Positions 36,132-48,809 of a stretch of DNA of 64,000 nt are shown one piece after another. Origin of the DNA: Rheum nobile (lineage: Eukaryota; Streptophyta; Magnoliopsida; Caryophyllales; Polygonaceae); NCBI GenBank assembly GCA_027886185.1, contig WOAB01000211.1:4750001-4814000 (forward strand), written 5' to 3'. The position numbers were made by a program, and so were the translations under genes. Position 1 is the stretch's first letter; each line of letters opens with the position of its first letter. The notes under the pieces are model-generated. The model searched no databases. It worked only from the letters and a program-made list of their open reading frames with translations, and had not been told where the DNA came from.

Positions 36132-39026
36132 TTAAGCCCACTCATTTTTAGGCCCATCAACTTTCTCGAGCCTTTCAAACACAGATGGTCGAGGTGATCC
36201 CATTGTGGATGTTGTGTCAAGCCTTTGAAACACCGATACTCGAGGAGTAGTTGCTTTTTCTTGTCGAATCAAATCTTGTTCCATTGGCTTTATGACACCT
36301 GTTTTCAAAAGTCTCCTTTCGTTGGAAACTTGCAAGTTGTTGAGAACACCCTCATTGAGAAATTTTCTTTGAGCTTTTTCCTTAGAAAAGGGTCTTGAGT
36401 TTCGCACCATAATATTATGCTTATTTTGTCTTCTTGGACAGGAAGGCACGATGGAAGGACTAGAGGTTTCACCTCGTAGCACCACCCTCGTGTTCTCATT
36501 TTTTCCTTCTCTAAAGTATTTGTGGACAACCAATGTATCTTTTGAGATGGATTGGTCAACCTTTTGTAAAGGAAAAGTATAACGAAGATCATCAACTTTT
36601 CCTTAAATTTGCCCTTGTATTTGGGTGTGTATTTGATCACCTCATATCGAGAAAGTTCAATATCATCTTCATCATCCACGACACAAGAAATCAGGTAGCA
36701 TTGTGCAATTTCTTCTGCATAGATCGAATCATCATCATGATCTAAGGAGTTGTCATTGAGAATATCTTTACGGATAAAGTTCATCAAGGTGAAAGGAACT
36801 CTTTGAGGCTGAATGTATTCATCCTCAGAATTAGTTTCAGGCTTTTTTACTTTTATACCCATCTTCATTTCTTTCTTGTGTTTCTTTCTCTTCTTTCTCT
36901 CTGGTTTTTTTTCACCGGTCTTGGATCCTGAAGGACAAGCATTGGAAACTTCGGGTGATATAGGGAGCGCGTCCACATCTTATACTATTGAAATTTTGTT
37001 TGATGAAGCGTATGAGCCTTTTGAACTTGCCCCTTCAATCTCAATCTCCTCTACATTGATCATTCCTTCTATGATATCCTTTAAGACATAACAATCTTGA
37101 ATTAAATGACCAATAATGCGAGGATATGGACAATACTTTGGGTCACTCGTCATAGTCACTTCATTGGGCCTTTTTGGCTCGGGAAGTGTTAGATCCTTAG
37201 AGACCATAAGCTCATTAAAGATCCTTCGAACATCATCATCATCAAAGGGATACTTCTTTTGCTTTCTCTCTTGAAGATTGAGCTTTTTAACGGGTTCTTT
37301 GGCTTTACTCTTTTTTTGGGTTTTGAAATTACCCTCATTAGAGAATTGGCCATTTTCTTTGATAGAAATGGTCATAGACTCATCTTCATTTTGTGACCTT
37401 TTTCCACTATTTACATGAGTATGATGAAGTCCATTTACACATCGAGCAAGTTGGCGTTCGACGTTATAAGCCTTTGATACCAAAGCATCAAAAGATAGTG
37501 GTTCAGCACTCATCATGCCTTTGATGAGTGTTTGCAAGGTCTATGATAGAAACCTTTTCCTTTGTGCTCACAAACTGAGCAAGGAATGATCTTTGCAGTT
37601 TGTCCCACGTTTCGATCCACCATGGTTGAAGTTGGGTATACCATGTGAATATCGATCCGTTTAGTGATTGAACAAATTGCCTAATCAATAAGGCATCACA
37701 TAGAGTTGTTTCTCCACATGCGGAGTAAAAATGAGCAAGGTTTTTATGTGGTGACCCATGAATTCCATCAAACTTGTCGAAGTTGGGTCTTTGATATCCC
37801 TAAGTAAATGGCACAACATTAAAATGTGCGGGATACAGTTTCCTATACCCCATCATAGGCGGGTTTTGGGAAACTGGAAACTCTTTGAACCCTTGGGCAA
37901 TCATCTCCCTAATTTCCTGAGGAGATATGCTTATTGCACAATTTGGGTTTGAGGTACGACTTTGGCTTCCATGTTTTGTTCTTTCTTGCTTTTGCCTACT
38001 TTCTTGGGCTTGACTAGCAACTTGAGCAGAGAGAGCAGCAATTTGATCATCTTTTTCAGCCAACCTTCTTCGCATTTCTTGAACTTCTATCTCAATGCTA
38101 GAAGTACTAATGGTCAGTACTAGCATATCATACACCTCTTCTTGAAAGGTGGCACTTTCTTGACTCTCATTGCCAAGGATTAGTGAAAAGTCTTCTTCTT
38201 TAAAAGATGAACTTACATCTCCATATAGTGGAGAACCCATATATCTTCCCTCTAGCTCATGCCCTTTTCATTGGGTATCTCCTTTGATCTTGACTTCGTA
38301 TCTAGGCCAATATGATTTTCAGATACGACCCATTGAGGAATCGAATCATTTGCAGCGAAAGTGTGTTTACCATCTTCAAAACCTTGTGATACCATTTTAG
38401 CTTTTGAAGCATTTGATTGAATTTCTCCCTTGCCATTTTCCAAGTAGGAGGTCATATTGACTTGATCCACTCGGTCAAGGTTAATAAGAATTGACCCGAT
38501 CAAAACTTGTCTCGGGTTGTTAACACATGGATTGATGGCTTGTCTTATTGATGCTTCAAGATCTTAGGAGGCTTTTCTTAAGGTGGCCTTAGCTAGCTCC
38601 ATATATGGAGAATTAGCTAGTTTAGCCATGTGATTTGCTTTCTGGTCCTTTGACCCATTCTTGCAACCCCTTCTTTTTCTGGACTGCTTAGTCTTGTTGT
38701 TTGTCGGAGGAACTTGAATCGGTACTTGATGGGACCCACCATTGGCCTTGATGACTTGAATGGTTGGTCCTTTAAACTTCCCCACTCGAGGCTTCATGCC
38801 TTGTTGACTTGAAGGCAAGGATTGCTTCTTTGGCAACCATTTGGTGGTTGCCCCTCTCCTAGGTGTTGAAGAGGTCCATAGTGGTTGTCAAGTGGGATTT
38901 CAGCTATTGTTGCATCTCAAGCGATGTTGAACACCACCTTGAAGGATCGTTGACGAACCCAAGGACCACCCTTGACAACGAAAGTGGCAGGTAGCTGATT
39001 GAAGTTGACGATAGATCTTGGTGCCA
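36132..39026 (-). pseudogene. Ty3/gypsy gag with 5' half, unit 6
   Basis: The most complete gag here. From the right: ATG 39026 (MAPRSIVNFNQLPATFVVKG), a basic/Ser-rich N terminus broken by several stops, a coiled-coil-like segment with MRRRLAEKDDQIAALSAQV (37800-38240), and the retrotransposon gag core FVQSLNGSIFTWYTQLQPWW (37503-37688). It then jumps across a deletion at about 37510 into the zinc-knuckle part (36980-37537) and the SVFQRL/SVFERL tail (36132-36533). The deletion has ACT microhomology and removes the SELACVQMC segment. It shows that the shorter gags in other units are 3' pieces of this gene. Confidence 0.75.
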
Positions 39027-39092
39027 TTTCTCTTGCAACAAAATAGAGCAAGTGTTAGAACCCATATTATTAAAATTACAAAAAAAAGAAAA

Positions 39093-39112
39093 GGGTCCCA
39101 CTGGGCGTGCCA
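39093..39112 (-). other. Primer-binding site of the array retrotransposon
   Basis: The minus strand reads TGGCACGCCCAGTGGGAC, a TGG-initiated stretch 6 bases inside an LTR ending TAACA and about 70 bases before the gag ATG. This is the classic position of a tRNA primer site. I did not assign the tRNA. Confidence 0.7.
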
Positions 39113-39118
39113 AAAATA

Positions 39119-40099
39119 TGTTAGGCAAAAATTGTTAAAAGAAAACAACAATGCACAAACACATCTTATTTGATTTAAGTTCGACTCTTATCTGTATATT
39201 CTTACAATTTCAATAACATAGATACGTTGGGGATATTAGATTTTTTTAATGATTTGGGTTGCAGCCAAATTTTGCGGGTTGCCTACGTACCTTCCTAAGA
39301 AGGATCAAACCTTACGTAGTTCAGAGTGTTAAATTTGGATTTTGTTTTGAGAATTTGGTGTTTGATATACACGCATCAGAGGTCGAAGTCTAAACCCACC
39401 TTTTAGGAAGGGCTGCCTAAACTTCGAACCAACTATCATATGCATGTGTTTTAGTTATTGTCATGCATGAAATGACTTAAACCCACCCTCTAGGAAGGGT
39501 TGCTCAAATCACTTTGACTATCATTTGCATGTAAGAGATTTTAATCTTGATTTTGTTTCATTTTGAGATTGTGATTGAACTCGATGAGCGTTTGATTTGT
39601 ATCGAGTTTCCTGCATACCATTTGAAAAGGATCAAATCACGCGTAGTTCTAAAAAAGAACCATTTTTAGTTTGGTCTGATTTAATTTGAGACTCTAGTCG
39701 ATATATATTTCAATTTGATATTGAGTTCCTACGTAGCCCTTAGAGGCGTCAAGTCTTCACGTAGTTCTTACCAAAATATTCATTTATTTCAAATTTGGTT
39801 GAAATTTTAGTTGTGAATGAATTCGATATATATTTAAATTTGATATCGAATTTCCTACGTCTCCGTTTAGTGCAGAATCAAGTCATACGTAGTTCTTTAG
39901 AACCATTTGGATTAAGTGTTTGACTTTATCTTTTATTTGGAAGTCAATTTTAGTTTTGAGATTGAACTCGATAATATTTGTATCAAGTTTCCTATGTAGC
40001 TCATAAAAGAGCATCAAATCAGACGTAGTTCTAACAACATTTGAAGTGACCCATATAAGTAACAACTAGCTAAATGAATTTATTTATTTATTTAAATCC
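39119..40099 (-). repeat. LTR of the array retrotransposon, 5'-truncated
   Basis: Begins on + with TGTTAGGC (the LTR 3' end on minus) and follows the LTRs at 43.8 and 47.4 kb, including the CTACGTACC...ACGTAGTTC inverted-repeat motifs and CCCACC(T)TTTAGGAAGGG hairpins. Similarity to the other LTRs stops near 40099, where GC-rich DNA starts. Confidence 0.75.
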
Positions 40100-40345
40100 T
40101 GGCCGTGCCCGCGGCTTTCCTTTACTGTCACTTCAGTGATCTCTTCCTTGGCCGCGCCCGCGGCTTCCATTTCGCGCCTGCGGCTTTGCCTTCCTCAGCT
40201 TCTGACGCTCTAAACTCACTAAAATCCACCCTTTCTGTACTAATCGTCCCACTCTCCTCAATTATAAAATAACTCCTAAACTAGTACAAACATCCCTCAT
40301 AGCGTACTAACAATTCCTAGTTACGCACTACAGAGTAGAGCGTAT
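40100..40345. other. GC-rich unique insert or divergent LTR end
   Basis: About 246 bp with two CCGCGGCTT-type strings (TGCCCGCGGCTTTCC, CGCCCGCGGCTTCC) and base composition unlike its surroundings; found nowhere else in the window. It may be the U3 of a diverged LTR or filler DNA. No ORF. It abuts spacer sequence (TATGGTACAAGAC) at about 40346. Confidence 0.5.
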
Positions 40346-41260
40346 CAATATGGTACAAGACTTTTGATATATAATTTTTTTTAACATCATTTTTCCATGA
40401 TTGATCTTGAAATCATAATTGTTTAAAGTTCATGAAAATTTACCCCTCAATAGTTACCCCCCGAACATTGTGCGTGTGAATTATAGAACACGTGCAAGGT
40501 TCGAGATGATATGAGATTATAGAAATTTTTTATCTCATTCGCATGGTCACCCACCCATAGATGTATAGTCGATATATGCTTGCGACAAGACAAAATGGAA
40601 TAAGGTATGGGTATATGGATAATTGAGAAATTTTTTGGACTCGGTATATGCTTTTGACTTTGAGGCCTTAGGTCATATTTGGCTTTGACTTTTGCCCATT
40701 TGATCATTTTTGTAGACAAGGATTTGGCTATGAGGCTTTATGCCATAGATGTCGATTTCTTCGACTTCCTTTGTGGTAAAATGTTGAGGGTATACCCATA
40801 GTGTGTGACAAAATTTGAGTTTTACGGGCCTTTAGTTACTGAACATATGATATTGACGCAAGTCATAGCTGTTTTCTATCTTGGTTCGGGATAGAGGTTG
40901 AAGAGCTTGAGAGAGACGAGGGTAACTTTTGTGAGGAGATGAAGAGGATGTTTTGGATATTTCCGCATATAATTCCTTGGGAGGTGATTTTGATTTTAGA
41001 ATTTTTTAATCAATCATTTAACTTGATTTTGATGATTCGACTCATGAGTTTTAGGTAAAATTCACCTTTGTTTCTCCTTCATATCATTCATAGATGTGTT
41101 TTCTCCTCTCTTTTTTATCCCATGTCGTTTTCTATGATCTCGGACCATATAACCAAGATAATGGATGGTTATAAGATATTGTCATATTTTTCCTCGAAAA
41201 ACAAGGGGATGTTTTTGTTTTGTTTTTGTGGCTGCATCTAGCAAATGAATTGACTAGACT
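40346..41260. repeat. Spacer block, partial (unit 6)
   Basis: Starts mid-module, equivalent to about 1706 in unit 0, so the minisatellite and promoter-like part are missing here. The 71-codon ORF position has substitutions and a stop (near 40800). No gene supported. Confidence 0.6.
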
Positions 41261-41890
41261 ACCTACGTATCCCATTTGTGAGGGATCAAGCCATCGTAGT
41301 TCTTTCTGAACCAATTTAGTTTAGTTTTTGTCTTTATATGCACTAGAGGACGAAATGTAAATCCGAAGGGTTTTCAAATTTTCAATCCTATTTATTATGC
41401 GCATATCTATATTGCCTTTTGTGCGCATCACTGAGATAACTCGATCCCACCTTCTAAGAAGAGTTGCCCTAGTCATTTCGACTATCATTTGCGCATAGGC
41501 TTTTGATGTTGGTTTGACATTTGTGACTGAATCCGATATGATTTGAGATCGAATTTCCTACGTACCCTTATAGGGATCAAATCTTAACGTAGTTCTTATT
41601 GAACCAATGTAGTTTAGTTTTTGTCTTTATATACACTAGAGGACGAAATGTAAACCCAAAGGGTTGTCAAAATTTCAATCCAACGTATCACGTGCATGTA
41701 TATATTGCCTTTTTGTGCGCATCACTGAGATAACTGGAACCCACCTTCTAGGAAGGGTTGCTCAAGTCATTTCGACTATTATTTGCGCATAGGCGTTAGA
41801 CTTTGATTTGAGATTTGCGACTGAATCCGATTGTATTTTCAATCGAATTTCCTACGTACCCTTATTGGGATCAAGTCTTAACGTAGTTCT
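41261..41890. repeat. Inverted-repeat motif tract (unit 6)
   Basis: Full-length form with three TACGTA-type motifs; first hairpin altered (AATCCGAAGGGTT at about 41360). Confidence 0.6.
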
Positions 41891-42143
41891 TTTTCAACCG
41901 TTAACCTCTATTTTCCAATATAAATGACATGATTTGGACCATCATGATGCGGTCCGGTGAATCCTCCTTGTTGTTTCACTTTTCGAGGTTATCACCATTT
42001 GGAGCTCTTTCATAGAGTTATGGATCTTAAAACTTTTCCTCAAAGGAAACATTGTCTTATCCAACTTGGGCATCATTTGATTTTTGGATGAGGAAACTTG
42101 ATTGCTTCTTCCTCTTGATCCTCCATTTCTTAATCCTTTTGAT

Positions 42144-43732
42144 TTAAACCCTCTTGTTTTTAGGCCCATCAACTTTCTCGAGCCTTTCAAACACAGATGT
42201 TCGAGGTGATCCCATTGTGGATGTTGTGTCAAGCCTTTGAAACATCGATACTCGAGGAGCAGTTGCTTTTTCTTGTCGAATCAAATCTTGTTCCATTGGC
42301 TTTATGACACTTGTTTTCAAAAGTCTCATTTCGTTGGAAACTTGCAAGTTGTTGAAAACACCCTCATTGAGAAATTTTCTTTGAGGTTTTTCCTTAGAAA
42401 AGGGTCTTGAGTTTCGCACCATAATATTGTGCTTATTTTGTCTTCTTGGACAGGAAGGCACGGTGAAAGGACTAGAGGTTTTACCTCGTAGCGCCACCCT
42501 CTTTGTCTCATTTTTTCCTTCTCCAAAGTATTTATGGACAACCAATGTTTCCCTTGAGATGGATTAGCAACCTTTTGTAAAGGAAAAGTATAACGAAGAT
42601 CGTCAAATTTTCCTTAAATTTGCCCTTGTATTTTGGTGTGTATTTGATCACCTCATATCGAGAAAGTTCAATATCATCTTCATCATCCTCGACACAAGAA
42701 ATCAGGTTGCATTGGGAATTTCTTTTGCATAGATCGAATCATCATCATGATCTAAGGAGTTGTGATTGAGAATATCTTGACGGATAAAGCCCATCAAGGT
42801 GAAAGGAACTCTTTGAGGCTGAATGTATTCATCCTCAGAATCAGTTTCAAGTTTATTTTCTTTTATACCCATCTTCGTTTCTTTCTTGTGTTTCTTGCTC
42901 TTCTTTATGTCCGGTTCTTTTTCACCGGTCTTGGACCCTGAAGGACAAGCATTGGAAACTTCTGGTGATATAGGGAGCGCGTCCACATCTTCTACTATTG
43001 AAATTGTGTTTAATGAAGCATATGAGCCTTTTGAACCTGCCCCTTCAATCTCAATCTCATCTGCATTGATCGTTCCTTCTATGATATCCTTCAAGACATA
43101 ACAATTTTGAATTGCATGACCAATAATGCGATGATATGGGCAATACTTTGGGTCACTCGTCATAGTCACTTCATTGGGCCTTTTTGGTTCGGGAAGTGTT
43201 AGAGCCTTAGAGACCATAAGCTCATCAAAGATCCCTTGGACATCATCATCATCAAAGGATACTTCTTTTGCTTTCTCTCTTGAAGAGTGAGCTTTTTAAC
43301 AGGCTCTTTGGCTTTACTTTTATTTTGGGTTTTGAAATTACCCTCATTAGAGAATTGGCCATTTTCTTTGATGGAAATGGTCATAGAGTCATCTTCATTT
43401 TGTGACCTTTTTCCACTATTTACATGAGTATGATGAAGTCCATTTTTACGTCGAGCAAGTTGAATAGTTGGTCCTTGAAACTTCCCCACTCGAGGCTTCA
43501 TGCCTTGTTGACTTGAAGGCAAGGATTGCTTCTTTGGCAGCCATTTGGTGGTTGCCCCCTCTCCTAGGTCTTGAAGAGGTCCATAGTGGTTGTCAAGTGG
43601 TATTTCAGCTACTATTGCATCTCGAGCGATGTTGAACACCACCTTGTACGATCGTTGACGAACCCAACGACCACCCTTGACAACGAAAGTGGCAGGTAGC
43701 TGATTGAAGTTGACGATAACTCTTGGTGCCAT
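42144..43732 (-). pseudogene. Ty3/gypsy gag, internally deleted chimera (unit 7)
   Basis: ATG 43732 opens MAPRVIVNFNQLPATFVVKG and the basic N terminus. At about 43462 the sequence jumps to the ARRKNGLHH linker, deleting the whole capsid core, then continues to the zinc knuckle (CPYHRIIGHAIQNC, about 43104-43145) and the SVF-x-RL tail (42144-42545). Frame changes lie near 43250, 42702 and 42560. It proves that the MAPR N terminus and the array gag belong to one gene. Confidence 0.75.
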
Positions 43733-43796
43733 TTCTCTTGCAACAAAATAGAGCAAGTGTTAGAACCCATATTATTAAAATTAGAAAGAAAGAAAA

Positions 43797-43816
43797 GGGT
43801 CCCAGTGGGTGTGACA
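43797..43816 (-). other. Decayed primer-binding site
   Basis: Same position as at 39093 but mutated (GGGTCCCAGTGGGTGTGACA on +). Confidence 0.55.
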
Positions 43817-43822
43817 AAAATA

Positions 43823-45037
43823 TGTTAGGCAAAAATTGTTAAAAGAAAACAACAATGCACAAACACATCTTATTTGATTTAAGTTCGACCCTTATCTTTA
43901 TATCCTTACAATTTCAATAACATAAATACATTGGGGATTTTAGATTTTTTAAATGATTTGGGTTGCAACCGAATTTTGCGGGTTGCCTACGTACCTTCAT
44001 ATGAAGGATCAATACTTACGTAGTTCAGAGTGTTAAATTTGGATTTTGTTTTGAGAATTTGGGGTTTGATTTACACGCATCAGAGGTCGAAGTCTAAACC
44101 CACATTCTAGGAAGGGCTGTCTAAACTTCAAACCAACTATCATATGCTTGTGTTTTAGTTATTTTCATGCATCACCGAAATGACTTAAACCCACCTTCTA
44201 GGAAGGGTTGCTCAAATCACTTTGACTATCATTTGCATGTAAGATATTTTTATCTTGATTTTGTTTCATTTTGAGATTGTGATTGAACTCGATGAGCGTT
44301 TGCTTTGTATCGAGTTTCCTACGTACCTAGTTCTTACCAAAATATTCCATTATTTCAAATTTTGGTTGAAATTTTAGTTGTGACTGAATTCGATATAAAT
44401 TTAAAATTGATATCGAATTTCCTACGTCTCCGTTTAGTACGGAATCAAGTCATACGTGGTTATTTATAACCATTTGGATTAAGTGTTTGACTTTATCTTT
44501 TATTTGAAAGTCAATTTTAGTTTTGAGATTGAAATCGATAATATTTGTATCAAGTTTCCTACGTAGCTCATAAAAGAGTATCAAATCAGACGTAGTTCTA
44601 ACAAATTTGGAAAGACCCATATAAGTAACAACTAGCTAAATGAAGATATTTATTTATTTAGATAAATCCAATTTCTTAAAATAGCTAGTTGTAAATTTTT
44701 CTTTATAAAAAGTCATTTTTATCCATTTTTATCCAATTAACAAAATGTCAGTTTCTCATAATGACTAATTTGACCAAACATCACAAACCCCGATTTAAGA
44801 AGAGGAGTGTGTCTTGATTATTTTCTTAATGGCCTATTGAAATTTCAAGACCATTTTTTTTATATTCCTTATTAGTCATTACAATGATGCAAAAACAACC
44901 AATTTTTTTAGCTCTTTTTTGCTCACGTTACATATACATATACGTATATAGTCCCTTATTATATGTTCTTCTCATTATGTGTGAAATAGAACAAAGCTAT
45001 AATTTTGTTTTATCAATTCATAAAAGCTTTTACAACA
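43823..45037 (-). repeat. LTR of the array retrotransposon, full ends (1215 bp)
   Basis: On minus it starts TGTTGTAAAAGC and ends GCCTAACA. The U3-like part (45037-44640) is AT-rich; the rest has inverted-repeat motifs. About 140 bp are missing near 44325 compared with the copy at 47388, between two CCTACGTA-type repeats. Immediately to the right is the spacer start TTTGGTTACG. Confidence 0.75.
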
Positions 45038-45167
45038 TTTGGTTACGTAAAAACCCTTTTTTGATAAACCAAGATCAAGTTCCAAATTTTATTTTTAAAC
45101 TTGATTAAATATATATAGTTGTCAGGCTTTCTAACCCAATTTAAATTAAGTAGGGTTATATGTATTA

Positions 45168-45620
45168 GATCTTTGCAACTACAAATTTTTATGTAGTGTA
45201 TGGATCCGTTTGAATTTTCACAATTAGGTGTGGTGGCTAGATCCGTTTGAATCTTGACCACAACGATTTTATATGTAGCATTCGGATCCATTTGAATCCT
45301 CACAACTACGGGATTTTGAGTGGCGGTTCGATCCATTTGAATCTTCACCACTATAAGTTTATATGTAGCTTTAGGATCCGTTTGAATCCTTGCAACTTTG
45401 GGACTTCTTGTAGTGGCGAAACGATATGTTTCAAACCAACTACGGGTCTTCGATGTAGCGGCAAAACTAAGCCAACTACGGGTCTTGGTTGTAGCAGCGA
45501 AACTATGGGTTTCGAGCCAACTACGGACCTTCGATGTAGCGACGAAACTATGCATTTCGAGCCAACTACGGGTCTTCGATGTAGCGGCGAAACTAAGTGT
45601 TTCAAGACAACTACGGGTTC
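45168..45620. repeat. 45-bp minisatellite (unit 7, with internal deletion)
   Basis: Same array; one monomer lost 15 bases near 45470 (AAAACTAAGCCAACTACGG), keeping the reading frame. Confidence 0.8.
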
Positions 45621-45920
45621 TTTATTATCTTGCTCAATCTAAGACAAATACATGATTTTATTAGCTATGAGAAATATGAACAAAGAAAAGAGATATATAC
45701 CGAAATTGACGTCGGTCTTGTTCGTGGTACAACACTTTGGTTGACTCCTCTATTTCTTATCCTCTCACGACTAGTTATAAGTACTTATCTCTTCTTGTGA
45801 TTAGTGAGCTAAGACCCAAAATAAACCGAAGACCCTTTCGGATTTTTTTTCTATCTTGAGCTCTCGTTTCTTTTGAGCTTTTTTTTGGAATTCAAGCTTC
45901 CACCTTTCTTGCAAAAATGC

Positions 45921-46030
45921 TATATAAAGTTGCTTAAAAAATCCCATCATTTAAAGCCTTTGACTGCTCAATTTTAATAGAAGAAATGAAAGGCCAACAT
46001 ACCGTTCAATGACCAATTTAACAGTATTGA
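45921..46030 (+). promoter_or_regulatory. TATA-like site with broken micro-ORF (unit 7)
   Basis: TATATAAAG at 45921-45929 is kept, but the micro-ORF start is ATA (45999-46001) and the body has lost GGCTAC near 46021. This copy cannot make the 15-residue peptide. Spacer continues to 46583 with no other feature. Confidence 0.4.
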
Positions 46031-46583
46031 GGTGTTATGAATGTGTATTATATGATAGATATCCATTGGAATGATGGAAGAATGTCGTAATGACAATTTT
46101 CCTATCATCATTTTCATCCCTTAACTCAGCCGTTATGAACATCAAGTATATGGCCACTATTAAGGGACTTTGAAACTTGCTGATCAAGCCAATCTAAGTG
46201 CATTAACTTTTGGTAATTAGAGTCATTTTAATCACCACTAATTTTTTATTGCATATATACGTAGCAAAGACTTGTCACACGTATTAGGTGATGGGTATAT
46301 AGAGTAACAATAATATGGTACAAGACTTTTGATATATAATTTTTTTTAACATCAGTTTTCCATGCTGAATCTTGAAATCATAATTGTTTAAAATTCATGA
46401 AAATTTACCCCTCAATAGTTGCCCCCCGAACATTGTGCGTGTGACTTATAGAACACGTGCAAGGTTCGAGATGATATGAGATTATAGAAATTTTTTATCT
46501 ATTTTGCATGGTCACTCACCCATAGATGTATAAACGACATATGCTTGCGACAAGACAAAATGGTATAAGGTATGGGTATATGG

Positions 46584-47297
46584 TCAATCAGATACGACCC
46601 ATTGAGGAATCGAACCATTTGCAGCGGAAGTGTGTTTACCATCTTCAAAACCTTGTGATATCATTTTAGCTTTTGAAGCATTTGATTGAATTTCTCCCTT
46701 GCCATTTTCCAAGTAGGCGGTCATATTGACTTGTTCCACTCGGTCAAGGTTAATAAGAATTGACCCGATCAAAACTTGTCTCGTGTTGTTAACACAAGGA
46801 TTGATGGCTTGTCTTGTTGATGCTTCGAGATCTTACGCGGCTTTTCTTAAGATGGCCTTAGCTAGCTCCAGAGATGGAGAATTGGCTAGTTTAGCCATGT
46901 GATTTGCTTTCTGGTGCTTTGACCCATTCTTGCGACCCCTTCTTTTTCGGGACTACTTAATCGTGTTGTTTGTCGGAGGAGCTTGAATCGGTACTTGATG
47001 GGACCCACCATTGGCCTTGATGAGTTGAATGGTTGGTCCTTGAAACTTCCCCACTCGAGGCTTCATGCCTTGTTGACTTGAAGGCAAGGATTGCTTCTTT
47101 GGCAGCCATTTGGTGGTTGCCCCCTCTCCTAGGTCTTGAAGAGGTCCGTAGTGGTTGTCAAGTGGGATTTTAGCTACTATTGCTTCTCGAGCGATGTTGA
47201 ACACCACCTTGAAGGATCGTTGACGAACCCAACGACCACCCTTGACAACGAAAGTGGTAGGTAGCTGATTGAAGTTGACGATAGCTCTTGGTGCCAT
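46584..47297 (-). pseudogene. Gag 5' fragment joined to spacer (unit 8)
   Basis: ATG at 47297 (MAPRAIVNFNQLPTTF). The fragment runs to MIGSILINLDRV (about 46772-46584) and stops at a junction with spacer sequence (TATGGGTATATGG) at about 46584. The same gag region lies at 38310-39026. Confidence 0.7.
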
Positions 47298-47361
47298 TTC
47301 TCTTGCAACGAAATAGAGCAAGTGTTTGAACCCATATTATTAAAATTACAAAGAAAAAAAA

Positions 47362-47381
47362 GGGTCCCACTGGGCGTGCCA
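47362..47381 (-). other. Primer-binding site, third copy
   Basis: The minus strand reads TGGCACGCCCAGTGGGAC, 6 bases from the LTR end at 47388; identical to 39093-39112. Confidence 0.7.
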
Positions 47382-47387
47382 AAAATA

Positions 47388-48741
47388 TGTTAGGCAAAAA
47401 TTGTTAAAAGAAAACAACAATGCACAAACACATCTTATTTGAATTAAGTTTGACCCTTATCTGTATATCCTTACAATTTCAATAACATAGATACGTTGGG
47501 GATTTTAGACTTTTTAAATGATTTGGGTTGCAACCGAATTTTGCGGGTTGCCTACGTACCTTCCTAAGAAGGATCAAAACTTACGTAGTTCAGAGTGTTA
47601 AATTTGGATTTTGTTTTGAGAATTTAAGGTTTGATTTACACATATCAGAGGTCGAAGTCTAAACCCACCTTCTAGGAAGGGTTGCCTAAACTTCGAACCA
47701 ACTAGCATATGCATGTGTTTTAGTTATTTTCATGCATCACCGAAATGACTTAAACCCACCTTCTAGGAAGGGTTGCTCAAATCACTTTGACTATCATTTG
47801 CATGTAAGATATTTTTATCTTGATTTTGTTTCGTTTTGAGATTTTGATTGAACTCGATGAGCGTTTGCTTTGTATCGAGTTTCCTACGTGCCCTTTGAAA
47901 AGGATCAAATCACGCTTAGTTCTAAAGAGAACCATTTTTAATTTGGTTTGATTTAATTTGAGATTCGCGATTGTACTCGATATATATTTCAATTTGTTAT
48001 CGATTTCCTATGTAGCCCTTAGAGGCGTCAAGTCTTCACCTAGTTCTTCCCAAAATATTCATTTATTTCAAATTTTGGTTAAAATTTTAGATGTGACTGA
48101 ATTCGATATATATTTAAATTTGATATCGAATTTCCTACGTCTCCGTTAAGTACGGAATCAAGTCATACGTAGTTCTTTAGAACCATTTGGATTAAGTGTT
48201 TGACTTTATCTTTTATTTGAAAGTCAATTTTAGTTTTGACATTGAAATCGATAATATTTTTAGCAAGTTTCCTACGTATCTCATAAAAGAACATCAAATC
48301 AGACGTAGTTCTAACAACATTTGGAACGACCCATAAAAGTAACATCTAGCTAAATGAAATTATTTTTTTATTTAAATAAATCCAATTTCTTAAAATCGCT
48401 AATTGTAAATTTTTCTTTATAAAAAGTCATTTCTATCCAATTAACAAAATGCCATTTTCTCATAATGACTAATTTGACCAAACATGACAAACCTCAATTT
48501 AAGAAGAGGAGTGTGTCTTGATTATTTTCTTAATGGCCTATTGAAATTTCAAGACCATTTTTTTTATATTCCTTATTAGTCATTACAATGAAGCAAAAAG
48601 AACAAATTTTTTTAGCTCTCTTTTGCTCACGTTACATATACATATACGTATATAGTCCCTTATTATATTTTCTTCTCATTATGTGTGAAATAGAGCAAAG
48701 CTATAATTTTGTTTTATCAATTCATAAAATCTTTTACAACA
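47388..48741 (-). repeat. LTR of the array retrotransposon, longest copy (1354 bp)
   Basis: The + strand starts TGTTAGGC and ends TTTTACAACA, giving TGTT...AACA inverted ends. It contains five TACGTA/ACGTAG-type motifs and AT-rich U3 with a TATACATATACGTATATA run near 48640. It is followed directly by the LINE-2 insertion. Confidence 0.8.
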
Positions 48742-48809
48742 TTTTTTTTAATGAAAGGTAAAAATTTCATTCAAGGTAAGTAAAAGAACTTACAAAGTCC
48801 TTGGAAAGC

